A DNA stretch of 64,000 nucleotides from Seonamhaeicola sp. (GTDB lineage: Bacteria; Bacteroidota; Bacteroidia; Flavobacteriales; Flavobacteriaceae). Where the stretch lies: positions 1 to 64,000 of the forward strand of contig NZ_JANQJQ010000048.1 of NCBI RefSeq assembly GCF_028281565.1, written 5' to 3'. Positions 44,619 through 53,276 of the stretch are shown here, one piece after another. The notes under the pieces were generated by a model that saw nothing but the letters and a program-made list of their open reading frames with translations, made no database searches and had not been told where the DNA came from. The position numbers and the translations under genes were made by a program. Every line of letters begins with the position of its first letter. Position 1 is the first letter of the stretch.

Positions 44619-45387
44619 GGAACCGAAAAACGCAACGTACAAAAGTCTCAATTTAAGTATTAATGAGTTAATTTCGGAAGCTGACTCAGGGAATCAAATG
44701 GCTCAAGCTGAACTGAGCTTAGCATACTTTGTTGGAGAAAAGGTGGAAAGAAATTTAGGAAAGGCATTGGAATATCTGGAATTAGCTTCCAGTGATTTTG
44801 TTTCCGTAAACAGATGTTTTAAAGCAGCAAGAGATACTAGGAAACCTGAAGCATATTTTGGTATTGCAATGATGTGGAAACATGGCTGGGGTGTACCGGA
44901 AAGTCCGGAACAATATTCTAAAAACCTAATGAAAGCTGCCGAACTTGGATATCCAAGAGCCCAATTGCTATTGGGACTTGATTATAAAATGAATATTTTT
45001 GGACTTAAAAAAGACCTTACCAAAAGTGAATTTTGGCTTTCTAGGGCTGTTGAATCCGGCGTAAATGATGCTCATTTACATTTATTCCATTTATATACTG
45101 ATGAGGCTAAATTAGATAACCAAAAAGCTTTTTCCCACTTATTAAAAGCAGGTGACTCAAATGATGGAATGGCACAAATCTATTTAGGAAGACATTATTT
45201 GGATGGAAGTCTCGCAGCACTTGATAAAATTGAAGCAGCCAAGTGGTTTTTATTAGCAAAAGAGCATAATCATTGGGATGTAAACGAAGTTGACACTTTG
45301 AGGAAGTCATTCTCACAATACGAATGGAATGAAGCTGTATCAAGAGTTCAGGAATGGAAAAAAGGCCATAACCAAAATAAACTCTAA
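44611..45387 (+). CDS. Sel1-like repeat protein
   Basis: 258 residues. At least four ~36-residue Sel1/TPR-type helical repeats are visible (GNQMAQAELSLAYFVGEKVERNLGKALEYLELA; GYPRAQLLLGLDYKM; GVNDAHLHLFHLY; GMAQIYLGRHYLDG). Such alpha-solenoids bind partner proteins; no signal peptide. Last + strand gene of the array; the start overlaps the UPF0158-like gene. Confidence 0.82.
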   Translation: MPKEPKNATYKSLNLSINELISEADSGNQMAQAELSLAYFVGEKVERNLGKALEYLELASSDFVSVNRCFKAARDTRKPEAYFGIAMMWKHGWGVPESPEQYSKNLMKAAELGYPRAQLLLGLDYKMNIFGLKKDLTKSEFWLSRAVESGVNDAHLHLFHLYTDEAKLDNQKAFSHLLKAGDSNDGMAQIYLGRHYLDGSLAALDKIEAAKWFLLAKEHNHWDVNEVDTLRKSFSQYEWNEAVSRVQEWKKGHNQNKL

Positions 45388-45406
45388 ATTCATCTCAATA
45401 GCCCTG

Positions 45407-45589
45407 TTGGTAAAAGTTTGTAACTCATACCATTACAAAAGCCAAAGATCCAACCAGGCTGTCATTCTGAGGGAGGTACGACCATGAGAATCTGTAGCTA
45501 TTAAGGATGAGATTGTTACGTCGCAAGCTCCTCACAATGACGTCCTTTTAAGATATCACCACGCTGGTGCGAGTTTGCAACTCGTACCA
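45407..45589. repeat. Composite repeat at the right end of the array
   Basis: Worn palindrome (45407-45432), spacer CATTACAAAAGCCAAAGATCC, 83-base element TGTCATTCTGAGG...CCTCACAATGACG (45460-45542), then TGGTGCGAGTT-tgc-AACTCGTACCA (45565-45589). Third full composite. Confidence 0.75.
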
Positions 45590-45604
45590 CAGATAACAAC
45601 TAAA

Positions 45605-46076
45605 TCACTTCAACAGCTCTAATATCTCTTTAAACCCTTTTTCCTGAGCATAATCCAAAGCCATTTTTACCATCATGGTCTTTAATAGCTGTATCTGCCT
45701 TATGCTTTAGCAGGAGTTCCACCATTTTAATCTGGTTATACATGGTGGCAAAAATTAAGGGTGTTACACCCTGGTTATTTCGGGCATTGACATCAGCACC
45801 ATGTTTTAACAATAACCCTGCTAATCCCGTATTACCCTTAAAAGCTACGCCAATAAGGGCGGTATTCCCAGAAGCATCGGTAGCATCTACTTCGGCATTA
45901 TATTTTAAAAGTAGTTCAACAATATGCTGTTTATCAAAATAGGCCGCAAAGATCAAGGGTGTAAATCCGCGCTGGTCCTTACCGTTTACCAGTTCCGGGT
46001 GTAATTTTAAAAGGGTTTCAACACGGTCCGGGTCACCGGACTGTACGGCGCCCAGGAAAAAATTTATGTCGTTCAT
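45605..46076 (-). pseudogene. Ankyrin-repeat protein gene, frameshifted near its 3' end
   Basis: The open frame ends at 45630 (148 residues) with an atypical tail after DHDGKNGFGLCSGKRV. Removing one base from the T5 run at 45664-45668 gives the expected ending DYAQEKGFKEILELLK and a stop at 45605, 156 residues. Four ankyrin repeats are clear (GFTPLIFAAYFDKQHIVELLLKY, GNTALIGVAFKG, GVTPLIFATMYNQ). It lies beside katG on the same strand, like the ankB-katB pair of Pseudomonas, where the ankyrin protein supports catalase activity. A terminator and 400 bases separate them, so co-transcription is doubtful. The truncated form still has nearly all repeats. Confidence 0.75.
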
Positions 46077-46097
46077 ATACTTTAATTTATTATCTAT

Positions 46098-46158
46098 GTC
46101 AGTTCGAGTGATTCCGCCCCGATAGTTATCGGGATTCAGCGGAATTGTATCGAGAACC
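46098..46158 (+). repeat. GTCAGTTCGAGTG...TATCGAGAACC element
   Basis: 61 bases; the centre is a nested hairpin (TTCCGCC...CCGATAGTTATCGG...GCGGAA). A second, inverted copy with a TCACGC/GCGTGA centre follows at 46183-46224. The rest of 46077-46407 shows no gene. Confidence 0.6.
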
Positions 46159-46182
46159 TTTTAAAATATCGTCTTTAGAGGC

Positions 46183-46224
46183 TTCTCGATACATCACGCT
46201 TAAAGGCGTGACACTCGAAGTGAC
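46183..46224 (-). repeat. Inverted copy of the GTCAGTTCGAGTG family
   Basis: Reads TTCTCGATAC...GTGACACTCGAAGTGAC on the + strand; its centre is the same TCACGC/GCGTGA hairpin as in the 29368 copy. Confidence 0.6.
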
Positions 46225-46407
46225 ATGAGTTATTCTTTAGTAAATTCCGTATAACACATCTTAAGCACTTCGATACTTCAACCGGGCTCAGCACAGGTTG
46301 GCTCAGTATAACAGTAGGAACTCCAGATCCCGATTTTTATCGGGATTAGTTCAACTTACTATTTTAAATGTATTTATTATACAGTATAAAACAGAGTTTC
46401 ACTAATA

Positions 46408-46446
46408 AAATTGGGGTAAACTTACTATTCGTGTCTACCCCAATTT
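46408..46446 (-). terminator. Terminator downstream of katG
   Basis: AAATTGGGGTA (46408-46418) pairs with TACCCCAATTT (46436-46446); on the minus strand the stem is followed by TTTTATT. About 30 bases after the katG stop. Confidence 0.75.
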
Positions 46447-46475
46447 CACAACTAAAACTAATAAAAAACTAAACT

Positions 46476-48668
46476 TTATCTTAAATCAAACCGGTCTGCG
46501 TCCATCACTTTGGCCCAGGCCGCTACAAAATCTTCTATAAACTGTGACTCACCATCATCGGCGCCATAGACTTCTGCCACCGCTCTTAACTCGGTATTAG
46601 ACCCAAAGATTAGATCGGCACGTGTTCCTGTAAATTTCACAATGCCTGTTCGTCTGTCACGCCCTTCAAAAATGGTATCATCATCAGACGTGGCACTCCA
46701 GGTGTATGCAAAATCTAAAATGTTGGTAAAGAAATCACTGGTTAAATGCCCTACATTATCCGTAAACACCCCATGGTTAGAACCATCATAATTGGCTCCC
46801 AACACACGCATCCCTCCTACCAAAGCCGTCATTTCGGGTATGGACAGGTTCATTAAATTGGCACGGTCTACCAACAGGTCCTCTGCTGCAACTTTTAGAT
46901 CGGCTTTTATATAATTTCTAAACCCATCTGCCAAAGGCTCTAAATAAGCGAAGGATTCCAGGTCGGTTTGCTCCTGTGACGCATCCCCTCTGCCTTGTGA
47001 AAATGGTACTTCCACATTGTGCCCTGCATTTTTAGCAGCTTCTTCAACCCCGGCATTACCTGCCAGCACAATCAGGTCGGCCATGGATATATCGCCCTGA
47101 AAAGCATTTTGAATGCCTTCCAACACGCTTAAAACGTTTTCTAAATCGGCCGGATTATTAGCTTCCCAGCTTCTTTGAGGTTCCAAACGCAACCGTCCGC
47201 CATTGGCACCGCCACGCTTATCTGAATCTCTATAAGTTGAAGCCGACGCCCATGCTGTCCTTACCAATTGGGAAATGGTCAAGCCTGAAGCCAGGACCAT
47301 CTTTTTCAATAGTGCTATATCATCGTCGCTCAACGTATAGTCCACTTTAGGGATCGGGTCCTGCCAGATCAATTCTTCCTGAGGCACTTCAGGCCCTAAA
47401 TAACGGTCTATAGGCCCCATATCACGATGCGTTAATTTATACCAGGCCCGTGCAAAAGCATCTTCAAAGGCTTCGTGATCTTTATGAAACCGTTGCGAGA
47501 TCTCTAAATACTTGGGATCGGTCTTTAAGGCGATATCCGCAGTAGACATCATTAAAGCTTGTGTTCCGTCACCACCGGCCGCCGGGGCCTTTCTGGCATC
47601 CGGATCTTTAGGGGTCCATTGGTGCGCCCCTGCCGGACTTTGGGTCAGTTCCCAATCGTAATTCAACAACACGTCAAAATAATCGTGGTCCCACTGCGTC
47701 GGGTTCGGCGTCCAGGGGCCTTCCAGACCACTGGTAATGGCATCGTCCAAAACCCCTGTATTATAGGTGTTCTTCCAACCTGTACTCATTTCTTCAATGG
47801 AAGCGCCATGAGGCTCCGGCCCGACATACTTATCGGGATCTGCAGCACCATGAGCCTTACCAAAAGTATGGCCTCCGGCAACTAAGGCTACCGTTTCTTC
47901 ATCATCCATAGCCATACGCCCAAAAGTAATTCTGATATCATGGGCCGATTTCATGGGATCCGGCACACCGTTAGGCCCCTCAGGATTCACATAGATCAAT
48001 CCCATATGTACGGCACCCAAGTGGCCTTCCAAATCACCATCACTCGTATCGTAACGGTCATCATTATCTAACCAGCCTGTTTCCGACCCCCAATACACAT
48101 CTTCTTCAGGCTGCCAGACATCTTCGCGTCCGCCGGCAAATCCAAAGGTTTTAAAACCCATAGACTCCAGGGCACAATTTCCGGCCAGGATCATTAGATC
48201 TGCCCAGGATAATTTTTTACCGTATTTCTTTTTAACCGGCCATAACAATAAGCGTGCTTTATCTAAGTTGCCATTATCCGGCCAGCTGTTCAACGGTGCA
48301 AACCGTTGGGTTCCCGATGCACCGCCACCTCTGCCATCCCCTACACGATAGGTTCCGGCACTATGCCACGCCATACGGATCATAAACGGTCCGTAATGCC
48401 CGTAATCTGCCGGCCACCAGTCCTGGGAATCCGTCATCAGATCAATCACTTCCTGCTTTAAGGTGGGGAAATCTATACTGTTGAACGCTTCGGCATAGTT
48501 AAAATCCGCATGTAACGGATTGGGGCTTTTGCCATGTTGGCGTAAAATATTAAGCTTTAATTCATTGGGCCACCAATCGCGATTTTTGGTACCACCGCCT
48601 GCTGGTTGTTTTTGTGCGCCGCTCATGAATGGGCACTTACTAATGTCGTTGCTGTCTGTGCTGTGCAT
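46476..48668 (-). CDS. katG: Catalase-peroxidase KatG
   Basis: 730 residues, two-domain bacterial KatG. Active site: Arg98, Trp101 and His102 in [13 protein letters not shown]; the Met-Tyr-Trp adduct partners Tyr226 (LIYVNPEGP) and Met252 ([10 protein letters not shown]); proximal haem ligand His267 ([10 protein letters not shown]). The C-terminal non-haem domain is complete. Removes hydrogen peroxide; no signal peptide, so cytosolic. The tpx gene is divergent upstream, so the 560-base gap could hold shared peroxide control, though I see no clear operator. Confidence 0.98.
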   Translation of the reverse strand: MHSTDSNDISKCPFMSGAQKQPAGGGTKNRDWWPNELKLNILRQHGKSPNPLHADFNYAEAFNSIDFPTLKQEVIDLMTDSQDWWPADYGHYGPFMIRMAWHSAGTYRVGDGRGGGASGTQRFAPLNSWPDNGNLDKARLLLWPVKKKYGKKLSWADLMILAGNCALESMGFKTFGFAGGREDVWQPEEDVYWGSETGWLDNDDRYDTSDGDLEGHLGAVHMGLIYVNPEGPNGVPDPMKSAHDIRITFGRMAMDDEETVALVAGGHTFGKAHGAADPDKYVGPEPHGASIEEMSTGWKNTYNTGVLDDAITSGLEGPWTPNPTQWDHDYFDVLLNYDWELTQSPAGAHQWTPKDPDARKAPAAGGDGTQALMMSTADIALKTDPKYLEISQRFHKDHEAFEDAFARAWYKLTHRDMGPIDRYLGPEVPQEELIWQDPIPKVDYTLSDDDIALLKKMVLASGLTISQLVRTAWASASTYRDSDKRGGANGGRLRLEPQRSWEANNPADLENVLSVLEGIQNAFQGDISMADLIVLAGNAGVEEAAKNAGHNVEVPFSQGRGDASQEQTDLESFAYLEPLADGFRNYIKADLKVAAEDLLVDRANLMNLSIPEMTALVGGMRVLGANYDGSNHGVFTDNVGHLTSDFFTNILDFAYTWSATSDDDTIFEGRDRRTGIVKFTGTRADLIFGSNTELRAVAEVYGADDGESQFIEDFVAAWAKVMDADRFDLR

Positions 48669-49224
48669 GATATTTATTTTTAGTTGTTTAAAGTGTCTTG
48701 TGAATAGTCTAAAGTTAGTAAATGTTTGAATATAAAACCATAAAAAACATTTTTATAAATTATATTGAGATTGATAAAACTTATGGATATTTACCCATTA
48801 TGCCTTTTGATTAAAATGAGTAAAATCTGTATTTCGATAAGCAATACTCAGTATTTAGACATGACCTACGATATTAAATTTATTTACTAAGTCATTTCGA
48901 CCTTTCGACTTTGCCTGTCATGAGCCAAGACGAAGGGCTCAAGATAAACCTTAGGAGAAATCTCATTATAAGGATCAAGTATTCCAAGCAAAACATATTA
49001 TGCGATGTCTCACCTGTGTTCGACATGACTTACGTATTCCAAATTAAATTGATTTAGCCATTTCACTGACACAACATATTATTTTGATTCAAAATGCATA
49101 ATAGGATCGACCTGTAAATAATCTTTCGGGATACTCAAAAATATTTTCGTAAAGATTATTTGTAATTATAACATAACGTATTAATTATTCTTATTTTAGT
49201 TTCAGAAATTAAAACATAAAAAAA
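48669..49224. other. katG-tpx divergent intergenic region
   Basis: 556 bases with no gene. A repeat of ~143 bases with ends AAGTCATTTCGACC and TTCGACATGACTT occupies 48889-49031. No confident promoter seen for either gene. Confidence 0.5.
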
Positions 49225-49725
49225 ATGGCAACATTATCATTAAAAGGAACAGCAATACATTCAAAAGGTGACTTACCCGAGGTTGGAAGTCAGGCACCTG
49301 ATTTTGAGTTGGCAGCGGCCGACTTATCAAACAAAACATTAAGTGATTATAAAGGCTCCAGAGTCATTATGAATATCTTTCACAGTATTGATACCGGTAC
49401 CTGTGCCGCTTCTGTCAGACAGTTTAACCAGGAAGCCAGTGAACTGGAAAATACCAAAGTGCTGAATATTTCTAAAGATCTACCTTTTGCCATGAGCAGA
49501 TTCTGTGCTGCAGAAGGTATTGAAAACGTTGAAAACCTTTCGGACTTCAGAGATGGCAATTTTGGAGATACTTATAACCTGACTTATGTGGATGGCCCTA
49601 TTCGAGGACTTTTAGCCCGTGCTATTGTGGTTCTTGACGAAAACGGTAAAATTTTACATACCGAACAAGTTCAGGAAGTGGTGGAAGAGCCTAATTATAA
49701 AGCTGCATTAGAGGCTTTATATTAA
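49225..49725 (+). CDS. tpx: Thiol peroxidase, Tpx-type peroxiredoxin
   Basis: 166 residues, normal size. Peroxidatic Cys60 in HSIDTGTCAASVRQF (usual form SIDTPVC) and resolving Cys94 in SRFCAAEG, with NISKDLPFA between. Atypical 2-Cys peroxiredoxin that reduces lipid and alkyl peroxides using thioredoxin. Six bases before dgkA, so probably co-transcribed with it. Confidence 0.95.
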   Translation: MATLSLKGTAIHSKGDLPEVGSQAPDFELAAADLSNKTLSDYKGSRVIMNIFHSIDTGTCAASVRQFNQEASELENTKVLNISKDLPFAMSRFCAAEGIENVENLSDFRDGNFGDTYNLTYVDGPIRGLLARAIVVLDENGKILHTEQVQEVVEEPNYKAALEALY

Positions 49726-49731
49726 GATACT

Positions 49732-50100
49732 ATGACTAAAAAAGAATCCTTCCTGGTCAACAGGCTAAAGAGTGTCGGGTACGCTTTTAAAGGGGCCCTA
49801 TACCTCATTAAAACCGAAGCCAGTATTAAGATCCAGGTGGTGATAGCCATTTTGGTGACCATAGCAGGATTCTTTTTTAATATATCAGCCACTGAATGGG
49901 TACTTCAATGTTTGGCCATCGCTTTGGTGATGTCTGTGGAAGGTATTAATACGGCCATTGAAGCTGTGGCCGATTTTATTCACCCGGAACATCATAATAA
50001 AATCGGTATCATAAAAGATATTTCTGCAGGTGCCGTTTTTATAGCTGCCTTTTTTGCCGTAATCATCGGACTCATTATATACTTACCCAAGATTTTTTAA
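49732..50100 (+). CDS. dgkA: Diacylglycerol/undecaprenol kinase family membrane protein
   Basis: 122 residues, three membrane helices. Family motifs: KTEASIKIQ, VMSVEGINTAIEAVADF (catalytic Glu and metal-binding Glu/Asn) and KDISAGAVFIA. Phosphorylates diacylglycerol or undecaprenol with ATP at the inner membrane. Follows tpx by six bases. Confidence 0.93.
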   Translation: MTKKESFLVNRLKSVGYAFKGALYLIKTEASIKIQVVIAILVTIAGFFFNISATEWVLQCLAIALVMSVEGINTAIEAVADFIHPEHHNKIGIIKDISAGAVFIAAFFAVIIGLIIYLPKIF

Positions 50101-50194
50101 AATATTAACTGCTATTAAAAAGATCCCGATTTTCATCAGGATTAACGCGACTACGCATTTTGGACATATGGCTCTGCAATTTTTCAAAATAAAG

Positions 50195-50224
50195 TTTCGT
50201 TAATGTTAGTAATTTGTATTTTTG
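50195..50224 (+). promoter_or_regulatory. Likely promoter of ftsK
   Basis: TTTC (50195-50198), 18 bases, then TATTTTTG (50217-50224): close to TTTG-N19-TAnnTTTG. The predicted transcript would begin about 50230, which favours the second ATG (50245) as start. Confidence 0.6.
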
Positions 50225-50244
50225 CTTAAATCATGAGCGCATTA

Positions 50245-52614
50245 ATGGCGAAGAGAAAAACCAGAACTAAAAAATCAACTAAAAAAAGACTTAAAGCTCC
50301 AAGTTTTAAACTATCCAGCCAGCAAAAACTGGTGTTTGGTAGTTTTTTGGTGATCTTCGGTGTTATTCTGTGTATTGCCTTTATTTCTTTCTTTTTTACC
50401 GGTGAGACCGACCAAAGTACGCTTTCAAATTTTTCATCCAGAGAAGCTAAGGCTGAAAACTGGTTAAGTAAATCAGGCGCCTGGTTAAGCGACTTTTTTA
50501 TTCAAAGAGGGTTTGGAGTGGCCTCGTTCATTTTTTCCGGACTCATTTTTCTTTCCGGTGTTTATGTTTTAATGAACCTTCCTAAGGCCCGGTTACGCAA
50601 ACATTGGTTTTGGGGTTCTTTGACCGTGATCTGGTTATCCGTATTTTTTGGTTTTTTTGCTGAAACCAATGATATCCTTGGTGGTACTATTGGATTTGAG
50701 ATCAATACCTTTCTTCAGGATTACCTGGGCAAAATAGGTACCTCGCTCCTATTACTATTTGGACTGATCACCTATTTGGCCATTCGTTTTAAAGTTACTT
50801 TTGATAATATTTTAAAACTCTTTAAATCGGCGAAAAAAGATATTAAAGATGAGTTCTCTGATCTAAAGGACGATACTGTTGTTATAGTAGACAATAACTT
50901 ATCGGATGAAGCCGAAGCCATTAAAACGGCTTTTGAAATTCCTCTGGAGAACAATACTGAAACTGCTCCCGAAGTAAAAGACATTAAAAAGGACGTAGCT
51001 CCTGAACCGAAAAAGGTTGAAGAAGAGCCTGATATTGAAATGGAAGTTGAAAAGTTTGCCGAAGAACTTTCGGAAACCGATAACCTGGCCGATAAACTGG
51101 TTGAGGATTTTGGGCAGTTCGATCCCACCCTAGAACTAAGCAATTATAAATTTCCGCCTTTAGAACTTCTTAAAAAATATGAGACCGAGGGGATCACTAT
51201 CAACCAGGAGGAATTAGAAGAGAATAAAAACCGCATTGTTGAAACGCTAAACAATTATAAAATTGGCATTGCCAGTATTAAGGCTACTATTGGCCCAACG
51301 GTAACCCTTTATGAGATCGTTCCTGATGCCGGGATCCGTATTTCAAAGATCAAAAACCTGGAGGATGATATTGCCTTGTCGCTTTCGGCCTTAGGGATCC
51401 GGATTATTGCCCCAATTCCGGGGAAAGGGACTATTGGTATTGAAGTACCCAATAAAAATGCCACCATCGTATCGATGCGTTCTGTAATTGCGGCTAAGAA
51501 ATTTCAAGGTGCCGAAATGCAATTACCTATTGCTTTGGGAAAAACCATTAGTAATGAAACGTTTGTGGTAGACCTTGCCAAAATGCCACACCTGCTTATG
51601 GCCGGTGCAACAGGGCAAGGTAAATCGGTTGGACTGAATGCCGTTTTAACGTCGTTACTCTATAAAAAGCATCCGGCTGAGGTCAAGTTTATTCTGGTGG
51701 ACCCCAAAAAGGTTGAGTTGACGTTATACAATAAAATTGAACGTCATTATTTAGCCAAATTACCGGATAGCGAGGAAGCTATTATCACGGATAACACCAA
51801 GGTTATCAACACGTTGAATTCGCTTTGTATTGAAATGGACAACCGTTATGAGTTGTTAAAGAATGCCATGTGCAGGAACATAGCCGAATACAATGCCAAG
51901 TTTAAAGCCAGAAAATTAAATCCGAATGACGGCCACCAGTTTTTACCATACATTGTTTTAGTGGTGGATGAGTTTGCGGATCTGATCATGACCGCTGGTA
52001 AAGAGGTGGAAACCCCAATTGCCCGTTTGGCTCAGTTAGCCCGTGCCATTGGTATTCATTTGATCATTGCTACCCAGCGTCCGTCCGTGAATGTGATTAC
52101 CGGTATCATTAAAGCTAACTTCCCTGCCAGAATTGCGTTCAGGGTGACCTCTAAAATTGATTCCAGGACCATTTTAGATGGCTCCGGAGCTGACCAGTTA
52201 ATTGGTCGTGGTGACATGCTGTTCACGCAAGGCAATGATATGATCAGGATCCAATGTGCTTTTGTTGATACGCCCGAGGTTGAAAAGATCACAGACTATA
52301 TAGGTGCCCAAAAGGCCTATCCGGACGCTTATCTTTTACCGGAATATGTTGGAGAAGAAAGTGGCACAGGTCTTGATATAGACATTGAGGACAGAGATAA
52401 ACTGTTTAAAGAAGCTGCCGTGGTTATTGTGACAGCACAACAAGGATCAGCTTCTCTGTTACAAAGAAAATTGAAATTAGGATACAACAGAGCCGGACGA
52501 TTGATAGATCAGTTGGAAGCAGCCGGAATTGTTGGTCCGTTTGAAGGCAGTAAGGCCAGACAGGTTTTAATCCCGGACCTGGTAGCTTTAGAGGCCCATT
52601 TAGAAAATGAATAA
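50245..52614 (+). CDS. ftsK: DNA translocase FtsK
   Basis: 789 residues from ATG 50245 (MAKRKTRTKK); the ATG at 50233 lies only nine bases after the -7 box. N-terminal domain with about four membrane helices (30-180), an acidic linker (200-290), then the motor: FtsK beta-domain, Walker A GATGQGKSVGLN near 455, Walker B YIVLVVDEFADLI, and the C-terminal gamma winged helix (VIVTAQQGSASLLQRKLKLGYNRAGRLIDQLE) that reads KOPS-like sequences. Clears chromosome dimers at the division septum. Followed after five bases by lolA-like. Confidence 0.97.
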   Translation: MAKRKTRTKKSTKKRLKAPSFKLSSQQKLVFGSFLVIFGVILCIAFISFFFTGETDQSTLSNFSSREAKAENWLSKSGAWLSDFFIQRGFGVASFIFSGLIFLSGVYVLMNLPKARLRKHWFWGSLTVIWLSVFFGFFAETNDILGGTIGFEINTFLQDYLGKIGTSLLLLFGLITYLAIRFKVTFDNILKLFKSAKKDIKDEFSDLKDDTVVIVDNNLSDEAEAIKTAFEIPLENNTETAPEVKDIKKDVAPEPKKVEEEPDIEMEVEKFAEELSETDNLADKLVEDFGQFDPTLELSNYKFPPLELLKKYETEGITINQEELEENKNRIVETLNNYKIGIASIKATIGPTVTLYEIVPDAGIRISKIKNLEDDIALSLSALGIRIIAPIPGKGTIGIEVPNKNATIVSMRSVIAAKKFQGAEMQLPIALGKTISNETFVVDLAKMPHLLMAGATGQGKSVGLNAVLTSLLYKKHPAEVKFILVDPKKVELTLYNKIERHYLAKLPDSEEAIITDNTKVINTLNSLCIEMDNRYELLKNAMCRNIAEYNAKFKARKLNPNDGHQFLPYIVLVVDEFADLIMTAGKEVETPIARLAQLARAIGIHLIIATQRPSVNVITGIIKANFPARIAFRVTSKIDSRTILDGSGADQLIGRGDMLFTQGNDMIRIQCAFVDTPEVEKITDYIGAQKAYPDAYLLPEYVGEESGTGLDIDIEDRDKLFKEAAVVIVTAQQGSASLLQRKLKLGYNRAGRLIDQLEAAGIVGPFEGSKARQVLIPDLVALEAHLENE

Positions 52615-52619
52615 TTATT

Positions 52620-53267
52620 ATGACGATGACAATAAAACATATTGTAACCCTGTTTATATTAACCGTTTCGGTTCCTGTATTTGCCCAAAATCAGGGAAAA
52701 GCCTTATTGGATGAGGTGTCTCAAAAAGTGAAGGCTTATGAAAATATTTCAATAGATTTTAAATATACTCTTGAGAACATTTCAGAAAACATCAAACAGG
52801 AAACCCGGGGCGACGTGATAATGCAGGGCGAAAAATACAAATTGAACATTCTTGGTGTCACACGCCTTTTTGATGGTACTAAACTTTATACTATAAGCCC
52901 CGAGGATGAGGAGGTTACCATTTCCACAGAAGGGGAAGACGAAGAAGATGCGATCACTCCAAGTAAAATGTTATCCTTCTATGAAGACGGTTATACCTAT
53001 GAATTGGATATTCAGCAAAATATTAAAGGGAGAAAAATACAGTATGTCAAGCTAATTCCTATAGATTCCAACTCCGAATTAAAAAGTATCCTGTTGGGCA
53101 TTGATGCTCAGACCAAGCATATTTACAACTTAATTCAAATTGGAAAAAACGGGGCCAAGACTACCTTAACTGTTAATTCTTTTAAAACAGATCAGCCCAT
53201 ATCAAAAACCTTATTTACCTTTGATGCTAATAAATACCAGGATTATTACATCAACAAACTAGACTAA
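52620..53267 (+). CDS. lolA: LolA-like outer-membrane lipoprotein carrier protein
   Basis: 215 residues with signal peptide (1-22, VPVFAQ). Mature part has the LolA/LolB open-barrel pattern: LLDEVSQKVKAYENISIDFKYTLEN, RGDVIMQGEKYKLNILGVTRLFDGTKLYTISPEDEEVTIS, then GRKIQYVKLIP. Would carry lipoproteins through the periplasm. The order ftsK-lolA-lptF/G is conserved in Bacteroidota as I recall. Confidence 0.88.
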   Translation: MTMTIKHIVTLFILTVSVPVFAQNQGKALLDEVSQKVKAYENISIDFKYTLENISENIKQETRGDVIMQGEKYKLNILGVTRLFDGTKLYTISPEDEEVTISTEGEDEEDAITPSKMLSFYEDGYTYELDIQQNIKGRKIQYVKLIPIDSNSELKSILLGIDAQTKHIYNLIQIGKNGAKTTLTVNSFKTDQPISKTLFTFDANKYQDYYINKLD

Positions 53268-53276
53268 GGTGCTTTC

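Noticed and set aside
33900-45589. 25-base palindromes as a CRISPR array
   Set aside because: Spacing is irregular (tens of bases to kilobases), copies lie between genes, and no cas gene is present.
29911-45600. Insertion sequence or transposon as explanation for the whole region
   Set aside because: No transposase or resolvase and no terminal repeats spanning the region; the ordered, same-strand genes with attC-like boundaries fit a cassette array better.
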